From: SIG565 sp964607025
GTDB taxonomy: Bacteria; Bacillota; Clostridia; Oscillospirales; Acutalibacteraceae
NCBI GenBank assembly: GCA_964607025.1
Contig: CAZSIL010000001.1
Span: forward strand, 62,001 to 126,000
Direction of reading: 5' to 3'
DNA: 64,000 nt
Each line of letters starts with the position of its first letter. The stretch's first letter is position 1. This document shows positions 57,781-64,000 of this stretch, in pieces. Below the pieces are notes generated by a model. The model was not told the DNA's origin. It made no database searches and saw nothing but the letters and a program-made list of their open reading frames with translations. The position numbers and the translations under genes are program-made.

Positions 57781-58650
57781 ATGAAAATCAGAAAGGCAAT
57801 AATACCCGCCGCAGGACTTGGTACACGTGTGTTACCCGCATCAAAGGCAATCCCAAAGGAGATGCTGCCGATAGTCGATAAACCTGCAATTCAGTATATA
57901 GTTGAAGAGGCGGTTAAAGCGGGTATTACCGATATTCTTATTATCACAAATCGCGGCAAAGGTGCTATTGAAGACCATTTTGACCACTCTATCGAACTTG
58001 AAGGTATGCTGAGGACCAAAGCCAAAAGAAAGCAGTTTGAAGAGATAACTTCGGTGACACAGCTTGCCAATATATATTTTATTCGCCAAAAGGAAACAAG
58101 GGGCTTGGGTGACGCGGTTCTTCGCGCCAAGGAGTTTGTGGGCAACGAACCCTTTGCAGTGCTTTACGGCGACGACGTAATTATAGGTGAGATACCCGCC
58201 ATAGGAGAACTTTGTGATGCTTATGAAAAATACGGTAAAAACGTTGTAGGCATTAAAGAGGTCACCGATGAACAGGTTGTAAAGTATTGTTCGCTTAAAG
58301 TATCGCCCATTGAAAAAAATATTTTCGAAGTCAGCGATATGATAGAAAAACCGAGTATCTACAATAAATTCTCAAACTATTCAATACTCGGCCGATGTGT
58401 ACTTGATGCGCGAATTTTTGAGATACTTGAAAACACTCCGCTTGGTGTAGGTAACGAGTTACAGTTGACCGATGCTATGAAAACCGTTGCCAGAAATGAA
58501 GGCATGACGGGTGTTGTGTTTAGCGGCGAACGTCACGATATGGGTAATAAATTTGGTATGCTCAAAGCCAATATTGATGTAGGCCTTACCCATCCCGAAA
58601 CGTCGGCTGAATTAAAAGCGTATATAAAGAAATTGGCGGAAGAGTTTTAA
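57781..58650 (+). CDS. galU: UTP--glucose-1-phosphate uridylyltransferase
   Basis: Product of 289 residues with KAIIPAAGLGTRVLPASKAI at 4-23 (nucleotide loop), PKEMLPIVDKPAIQYIVEEA, LYGDDVIIG near 128 for metal, and RHDMGNKFGML near 256. It makes UDP-glucose for the glycosyltransferases and for GalT/GalE. The HAD phosphatase gene overlaps its stop by one base (TAATG). Confidence 0.97.
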   Translation: MKIRKAIIPAAGLGTRVLPASKAIPKEMLPIVDKPAIQYIVEEAVKAGITDILIITNRGKGAIEDHFDHSIELEGMLRTKAKRKQFEEITSVTQLANIYFIRQKETRGLGDAVLRAKEFVGNEPFAVLYGDDVIIGEIPAIGELCDAYEKYGKNVVGIKEVTDEQVVKYCSLKVSPIEKNIFEVSDMIEKPSIYNKFSNYSILGRCVLDARIFEILENTPLGVGNELQLTDAMKTVARNEGMTGVVFSGERHDMGNKFGMLKANIDVGLTHPETSAELKAYIKKLAEEF

Positions 58651-59330
58651 TGAAAAGGTATACAACACTGCTTTTTGATGCCGACGATACACTGCTTGAT
58701 TTTAAAAAATGCGAAGCCGAGGCACTAAAACTTATGATGGAAGCCCGTGGCTTGCCGTTTGAAACAGGTGATACCGAGCTTTACAGCCGAATAAATCAAA
58801 GTTTTTGGGAGGCATATCAGCAGGGCGTTATAGAGAAAAGTGAAATATCGGTTGGCAGATATAAAAAGTTTTTTGAAATAAAGGGAGTCAATACTGATGC
58901 CGAGTTGGCAGCCAAAACGTATGAGCGTTTTTTGTCCAAGCAACATTTTGTAATTAATGGTGTTCTTGAACTTTTAGAAAAACTGCATCGCGAATATGAA
59001 ATATATATAATAACCAACGGCACCGATTACATACAAAAACAGAGACTTCTTGATAGTGGAATAACGGCGCTGACCGACGGACTATTTATATCCGAAATTG
59101 TGGGTGCGCCAAAGCCAGAAAGACAGTATTTTGATTATGTTTTGAAAAACATAACCGAACAAGATAAATCAAAAGTGCTGATTGTCGGCGACAGTATGAC
59201 GTCGGACATTTTAGGCGGAATTAATGCAGGAATTGATACCTGTTGGTACAACCCGCTAAGTAAAAAGCCCAAATATACGCCGACCTATGAAATAAACAGC
59301 ATTTCGGAAATATCTAAGATATTATTTTAG
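58650..59330 (+). CDS. HAD hydrolase, YjjG-type pyrimidine nucleotidase
   Basis: Product of 226 residues. Motif I is LLFDADDTLLDFKKCE (Asp 10 and 12), motif II is YIITNGTDYIQKQRL near 112, motif III Lys is in GAPKPERQYF near 150, and motif IV is VLIVGDSMTSDILGG near 176. This set with the YjjG-like motif I variant points to house-cleaning of non-canonical nucleotides. It overlaps galU by one base. Confidence 0.9.
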   Translation: MKRYTTLLFDADDTLLDFKKCEAEALKLMMEARGLPFETGDTELYSRINQSFWEAYQQGVIEKSEISVGRYKKFFEIKGVNTDAELAAKTYERFLSKQHFVINGVLELLEKLHREYEIYIITNGTDYIQKQRLLDSGITALTDGLFISEIVGAPKPERQYFDYVLKNITEQDKSKVLIVGDSMTSDILGGINAGIDTCWYNPLSKKPKYTPTYEINSISEISKILF

Positions 59331-59359
59331 AAAGTAAAACAAGGAAAGGAGAGTACGCT

Positions 59360-61651
59360 ATGTATATATCCCCGAAGGTACCGCAGTACGTTTTTGATAT
59401 ATTGGAGCAAAAGGGCGCGGATACAAACGATATTTATCTTGCGATGTATTGTGATATGGATGATGAGCATAATTTTTGCGATACATATATAGTTTTATCC
59501 GAGGAAAAACTTTATGTTCTTACAGGTACCGAGTCGCTAATTAAAAATGAGCGTGGTCGAAAAGGACCCCAAATGTGTTTTGATGAGAAAAGATATATAG
59601 TGTACGACCTATCCGTTATTGAAAATATCTGCGTGGAAGAACTGCTCTCATCGTCTCGCCTTGTGGCAAAAACGATAAACGGGGAGAGCATTTTACTTTC
59701 GTCTATGACAAATTTTTGCAAAAGCGATGCCCACGCATTTGTAAAATATTTTTCCCGAAAGAAAAAGGGTGAGATAACCTCACCCGATTTTAAAATTGAT
59801 TCTTCAGATGACCCACAAGAGAACTACTGTCCTAAATGTTCTATGCGTTATCCTGACCGCAACCGTAAAATTTGCCCTCGTTGTATGGAAAAGGGTAAGA
59901 TTTACTCTCGTTTTGCGGTATTTCTTAAAAAGTACATAAAAGAGCTTGTGGTTATGGTGTTATCCCTTATAATGCTAACGTCTACCGCTATTTTGGTGCC
60001 GTATTTCTCAAATGGTTTCTTCTTTGATAAGGTGTTAGAGCCAAACGGTTCACTTTACGGACAGGTATTGTTAGCCGTCGGCATAGTGATAGCGACTAAG
60101 GCGTTATCGCATATTGCCGATATCATAAACGGGCTTGTAACAACCAAGATTTCCGCAAGAATCGTGTATGACCTTAAAAACACAATTTTTGGCGCTATAG
60201 AAAAACTTTCTATGCGCTTTTTTACAGGACGCCAAACGGGTAGTTTAATGACTCAGGTTAACTCCGATTCAAACACTATTTACAGTTTCTTTTGCGATGC
60301 AGTGCCATATTTTCTCATAAACATAGTTCAGGTTACCGTATTAACTGTCGTGCTTTTCTGTATGAATCCGTTACTTGCTGCGTTATCGCTAATTACGGTG
60401 CCTGTGTTTGTGTTGGCGCTTAAATTTACTTTCGGAAAGTCAAAAAAATTACACGCGCGTAAGTTTTCAGGTGAAAAAACGATGAACGCTCATTTGTCAG
60501 ATGCGTTGTCGGGTATTCGTGTTGTTAAGGCATTTTCCAAGGAAAATGAGGAGTTGGAGCGCTTTTATATTGGTAATAATCGCGCAGCACTTAGCAATAA
60601 ACACCTTGCGGTTTTCAATAATTTCACATACCCATCTATTGGGCTTATTCTTTATCTCGGTAATATTATTTCCTGGGGCGTCGGCGGCTATTTGGTAATG
60701 ACGGGGCGTTTCACTTATGGTTCACTCATAACCTTTACGGCGTATGTTAATATGATTTATAGCCCCATACAATTCTTTGTTGAAATGATGGATTGGTCGG
60801 CTTCCTGCACAAACGCATTACAACGTCTGTTTGAAATTTACGATACCGAGCCGGAAATTACCGAAAAGCCCGATGCCATAACGCCCGAGAAGATAGAAGG
60901 TTTGGTTGAATTTAAGAATGTCGATTTTAGTTATGATTCATCTCGCAAGATATTAAAGAACATTTGCTTTACTATACCGGCAGGTCAAACGCTCGGCATA
61001 GTGGGGCATACAGGTGCCGGTAAAAGCACCATAGCAAATCTCATTATGCGGCTTTACGATACAGATGAGGGCGGCGTATACGTTGACGGAATAAACGTTA
61101 GGGATTTATCCTTTAAATCTCTATATGAAAATATCGCGATAGTATCGCAAGAAACCTATCTTTTTATAGGCACTATTCTTGATAACATACGTTACGCAAA
61201 TCCAAATGCCACATATGAAGAAGTTATACGTGCATCAAAGTTTGCGGGTGCGCACGAATTTATTATGAAATTGCCCGATGCATATAATACCAAAATAGGT
61301 TCTGGATATAAGAGCTTATCAGGCGGAGAACGGCAACGCGTGTCAATAGCAAGAGCTTTGCTTCGCGACCCAAAAATTCTTATTCTTGATGAAGCCACCG
61401 CCGCTATGGATACCAGAACTGAAAAACTCATACAAAATGCGTTGACTTATCTTACGAAGAATAAGACCACTATTATGATAGCACACCGTTTATCAACACT
61501 TCGCGATGCCGATAAACTCATAGTTATAGAGCACGGCGAGGTGGTGGAAACGGGTACGCATGCATCACTTTTAAATAAAGAAAACGGCGTATATAACAAA
61601 CTGTATACACTCCAAACCGAAGCGCTTAAAAATGCAGGAATTATAGAATAG
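59360..61651 (+). CDS. ABC exporter with N-terminal PH-like domain and zinc ribbon
   Basis: Product of 763 residues. Residues 1-140 are a beta-rich, PH-like module (VLSEEKLYVLTGTESL and the later VIENICVEELLSSSRLVA). A zinc ribbon YCPKCSMRYPDRNRKICPRC spans about 154-173. Six membrane helices follow (about 195-490), and then the nucleotide-binding domain with Walker A GIVGHTGAGKST near 550, signature LSGGERQRVSIA near 655, and Walker B ILILDEATAA. The transporter core is complete. The front module probably binds another protein or lipid. A DUF1854 gene and a second similar exporter follow, which suggests a heterodimer. Confidence 0.9.
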   Translation: MYISPKVPQYVFDILEQKGADTNDIYLAMYCDMDDEHNFCDTYIVLSEEKLYVLTGTESLIKNERGRKGPQMCFDEKRYIVYDLSVIENICVEELLSSSRLVAKTINGESILLSSMTNFCKSDAHAFVKYFSRKKKGEITSPDFKIDSSDDPQENYCPKCSMRYPDRNRKICPRCMEKGKIYSRFAVFLKKYIKELVVMVLSLIMLTSTAILVPYFSNGFFFDKVLEPNGSLYGQVLLAVGIVIATKALSHIADIINGLVTTKISARIVYDLKNTIFGAIEKLSMRFFTGRQTGSLMTQVNSDSNTIYSFFCDAVPYFLINIVQVTVLTVVLFCMNPLLAALSLITVPVFVLALKFTFGKSKKLHARKFSGEKTMNAHLSDALSGIRVVKAFSKENEELERFYIGNNRAALSNKHLAVFNNFTYPSIGLILYLGNIISWGVGGYLVMTGRFTYGSLITFTAYVNMIYSPIQFFVEMMDWSASCTNALQRLFEIYDTEPEITEKPDAITPEKIEGLVEFKNVDFSYDSSRKILKNICFTIPAGQTLGIVGHTGAGKSTIANLIMRLYDTDEGGVYVDGINVRDLSFKSLYENIAIVSQETYLFIGTILDNIRYANPNATYEEVIRASKFAGAHEFIMKLPDAYNTKIGSGYKSLSGGERQRVSIARALLRDPKILILDEATAAMDTRTEKLIQNALTYLTKNKTTIMIAHRLSTLRDADKLIVIEHGEVVETGTHASLLNKENGVYNKLYTLQTEALKNAGIIE

Positions 61652-61662
61652 GAGGGGAATTG

Positions 61663-62187
61663 ATGGAAGAAATAAACAAAACAACCGATAGTGTTACTAT
61701 TTTAAAACTTGATAACAGTAATGCGGAGTTTTTCATTAAAAACGGTTTTTTAGGTCTTATGCTTAAAGTCGATAAAGCAGAAAAGTTCGACAGGGTTTTC
61801 TTGCATAGAATTTTCCCGTTTGAAAAACAGGATGAATATATTTCCGTCCTTGATGAGCACTTAAGCGAAATTGGTATTATATATAGCATTTGCGATTTTT
61901 CAGATGAAACAAAAGAGATGCTTGAAACCGAACTTGAACGAAAATATTATTCGCCAAAAATAAAAACCATCGTGTCACTTAAAGAGCGCTACGGTTTTTC
62001 TTATTGGAAAATAGTAACCGATGATAACCGCAATGTATCCGTAACCGTTCAGGATACCTACCGCAATATGATAAGGGTTGGCGAAGATAAAGTTATAATC
62101 CTTGATGTTGACGGTAATAGATTTGTTATCGAAAGCATTGCGGCGCTTGACCGCAAGAGTTATAAAAAGATAGAATTATATTTATAG
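61663..62187 (+). CDS. DUF1854 family protein
   Basis: Product of 174 residues from ATG 61663 (GGAGGGG six bases upstream). Pattern: RIFPFEKQDEYISVLDEH near 46-63, EIGIIYSICDF, LETELERKYYSPKIKTI near 91-107, FSYWKIVTDDN and VIILDVDGNRFVIES near 148-162. This matches DUF1854, which is found with ABC exporters, including a set named after cyanophycin metabolism in proteobacteria. It may act as an accessory or regulatory subunit of the exporters. Confidence 0.88.
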   Translation: MEEINKTTDSVTILKLDNSNAEFFIKNGFLGLMLKVDKAEKFDRVFLHRIFPFEKQDEYISVLDEHLSEIGIIYSICDFSDETKEMLETELERKYYSPKIKTIVSLKERYGFSYWKIVTDDNRNVSVTVQDTYRNMIRVGEDKVIILDVDGNRFVIESIAALDRKSYKKIELYL

Positions 62188-62203
62188 GAAGCGAAAACCG
62201 AAG

Positions 62204-64000
62204 ATGGAAAAAGATAAGATAATCTTTTCTTTTAAATACAATCTGCACCCCGAAATACTAAACGCAGTGCTTGACGGCACGGTTTATGTAACCTCAACCA
62301 AAATTAAGGTTTTAAGCGGCGGTGAAATAGAAAAGAGCGTACCATTAATAGACATTGCTGAACTCATTACTGATATGGGTGTCGGCTGTGTTTTTGTGTC
62401 CTATAAACTCAAAAAAGATGGCAGTGTGCATCTGCTTTGCCGCAGCGATGCACGTTACATGAAAAAGATAATCAAGACCGTAAGAAATATAAATATTTAT
62501 TTGGAAGATGATAGACTACCGCCAGAAATACCCGATATTATGCGCAAGTGTAAAAAGTGTGGAATTCCAATAAAAAACGGCACCGATACTTGTTCTCGTT
62601 GTAGGAATAAAAAGGAAACGCTCAAACGCATTTGGGGATTTATATCGCCCTATAAAGCATACGTTTTTACATCGGTTGTTTTATATGTTGTGATAAGTGC
62701 CGTTAATCTTTTATTGCCATACGTTCAACGTATCGGCGTCGATTCATATATAAAAAATCCAAATGTTACTAATATAAGCGGTTTTTTAATTATTGTGTTA
62801 TCGTTGCTTGTTTTACAGGTTATTATGCGCGGCGTATCGGTTTTGCGTTCACACCTGCTTATAATTGCAAGTAACCGTATGGTAGTTGATTTACGAAGTC
62901 ATATGTTCGCTAAAATCGAGCGTTTATCCATATCAAAAATCTCCCTGCATACTGCGGGTGACCTTATGAATAGAGTTACACGTGATACTGCAATCGTTGA
63001 GCGCTTTTTGATAAATTTCTTGCCAAATAATCTTGAGCGCATAACGTTATTCGTGGCGGTGAGCGTGTATATTTTAGCGTATGACCCACGTTTGTTTTTA
63101 ATGGTTATGCTGCCTACACCATTTGTTGTTATGGCTTTCTATTCCTTTTGGAGATTTATGCGCAACCTTTTCCACAAAAGATGGGAAGCGGCTGTTAAAT
63201 CGAACACAATTTTACACGATGTATTTTCGGGAATCCGCGTTGTTAAGGCGTTTGGCATGGAAAAACAGGAAGGCGAAAGATTTGAAACGGCGACCAACAA
63301 CGAGAGAAAATTACAGGAAAAGACCGACTGTATTTGGAGTGTGTTAATGCCGATAATTCGCTTTTTTGTGGGTTTTGGAGAATTTATAATACTTTTTTAC
63401 GTCGGCAATAAAATACTCGGCGGCAGTATGACGTTTGGTGAAATGACTCAGTTTTCTGCTTATGCCAGTATGCTTTACGACCCGCTCAGGATGATAGCAC
63501 ATCTGCCGCGGCATATAATTGAATTTATGACCTCTTTTGGCAAAATTTTCGAAGTTCTTGATGAAACCGAGGACGTAGCCGACGTCGATAATCCCACCGA
63601 TATACAAATAAAGGGTGACGTCGATATAAATAACGTGTCCTTCGGATATGATAGCGGCGCCGAAGTCTTGCATAAAATAGATATACATATTAAAGCGGGT
63701 GAGTTTATAGGACTTGTGGGCGCTTCGGGCGTCGGCAAATCAACGCTTATAAATCTTATTATGCGCCTTTATGATGTAGAGGACGGCTCAATTACAATAG
63801 ATGGTGTTGATATAAGGAATATTTCTCAAGAAGTTTTGCGTTCTCAAATGGGTGTGGTTTTGCAGGAAACATATCTTTTCTCGGGCACTGTTTATCAGAA
63901 TATTGCCTATGCTAAACCAACGGCGACAAGGGAAGAGGTTATTGCCGTTTCAAAACTTGCGGGTTGTCATGAGTTTATAATCCGTTTGCCTGACGGATAT
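62204..64000 (+). CDS. ABC exporter with N-terminal PH-like domain and zinc ribbon (3' end beyond window)
   Basis: The frame is open to the end of the window (599 codons seen). Residues 1-105 are a beta-rich module like that of the exporter at 59360 but shorter, and a zinc ribbon CKKCGIPIKNGTDTCSRC spans 116-133. Six membrane helices follow (about 145-430), then the nucleotide-binding domain: Walker A GLVGASGVGKST near 505, Q-loop region VVLQETYLFSGT. The signature and Walker B lie beyond 64000. It is 16 bases after DUF1854 and forms a pair with the first exporter. Confidence 0.9.
   Translation, partial: MEKDKIIFSFKYNLHPEILNAVLDGTVYVTSTKIKVLSGGEIEKSVPLIDIAELITDMGVGCVFVSYKLKKDGSVHLLCRSDARYMKKIIKTVRNINIYLEDDRLPPEIPDIMRKCKKCGIPIKNGTDTCSRCRNKKETLKRIWGFISPYKAYVFTSVVLYVVISAVNLLLPYVQRIGVDSYIKNPNVTNISGFLIIVLSLLVLQVIMRGVSVLRSHLLIIASNRMVVDLRSHMFAKIERLSISKISLHTAGDLMNRVTRDTAIVERFLINFLPNNLERITLFVAVSVYILAYDPRLFLMVMLPTPFVVMAFYSFWRFMRNLFHKRWEAAVKSNTILHDVFSGIRVVKAFGMEKQEGERFETATNNERKLQEKTDCIWSVLMPIIRFFVGFGEFIILFYVGNKILGGSMTFGEMTQFSAYASMLYDPLRMIAHLPRHIIEFMTSFGKIFEVLDETEDVADVDNPTDIQIKGDVDINNVSFGYDSGAEVLHKIDIHIKAGEFIGLVGASGVGKSTLINLIMRLYDVEDGSITIDGVDIRNISQEVLRSQMGVVLQETYLFSGTVYQNIAYAKPTATREEVIAVSKLAGCHEFIIRLPDGY

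Overview
The window is a 64 kb piece of a low-to-moderate GC chromosome from an anaerobic fermentative member of the Clostridia. It most resembles uncultured gut Oscillospirales/Ruminococcaceae-type genomes, but the exact taxon is an inference. The evidence is pyruvate:ferredoxin oxidoreductase together with pyruvate formate-lyase and its activase, a split transketolase, DnaD plus DnaC/DnaI-type primosome proteins, a large (Bacillus-type) SRP RNA, the ffs-dnaX-ybaB-recR block, a DUF896 protein, a BlaI/BlaR1 pair and Gram-positive surface proteins. Ribosome binding sites are AGGAGG-like and promoters are near-consensus sigma-A. A run of exactly 100 N (12663-12762) marks an assembly scaffold gap, so this is a draft or metagenome-assembled sequence.

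Layout. 1-5.8 kb: split transketolase, RuvX, a phosphatase, an orphan EIIC-like permease, and nth, pyridoxal kinase and tcdA. 5.9-10.8 kb: a BspA-like leucine-rich surface protein, then an accessory stretch with a truncated polysaccharide deacetylase copy, a HEPN-like small protein, a zinc-ribbon protein, a MITE-like inverted-repeat element, an intact polysaccharide deacetylase and a lone 5S rRNA. 10.9-13.1 kb: galT, tRNA-Ser(GGA) and a repeat array containing the gap. 13.2-19.4 kb: a phosphatase, a secreted glucosaminidase ending in a dockerin-like module, a membrane protein starting with a cohesin-like module, an orphan MazF and an acyltransferase. 19.5-25.2 kb: GT2, CDF transporter, lysS, greA, an unknown gene and a nucleotidyltransferase. 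25.3-31.4 kb: blaI/blaR1-type pair, an ImmR/ImmA-like phage-type switch with zinc-finger and sigma-like genes, and dinB with a LexA box.

31.5-41.8 kb: a GT8-PlsC fusion with a CrtO-like partner, the DnaC/DnaD pair, galE, a ZTP riboswitch before pflB-pflA, and a CNNM/HlyC-type membrane protein. 42-50.8 kb: nifJ, a SLOG-family protein, and an AraC-regulated locus with a hydrolase, GH29 fucosidase and a GHL10-like protein. 50.8-54.8 kb: 2-hydroxyacid dehydrogenase, DUF896, recR, ybaB, dnaX and SRP RNA. 54.8-64 kb: a left-handed beta-helix protein, NUDIX, two zinc-finger membrane proteins, galU, a HAD phosphatase, and two ABC exporters with extra N-terminal domains flanking a DUF1854 gene. The last gene runs off the end.

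How they work together. galT, galE and galU form a dispersed Leloir/UDP-sugar set, and with the fucosidase locus they suggest host or plant glycan use. PFL, PFL activase and PFOR give two routes from pyruvate to acetyl-CoA, and the ZTP riboswitch ties formate production to folate one-carbon status. The most unusual candidates are the cohesin/dockerin cell-wall pair, the zinc-ribbon ABC-DUF1854-ABC operon, the GT8-PlsC fusion, and the face-to-face promoter switch next to an SOS-controlled polymerase.
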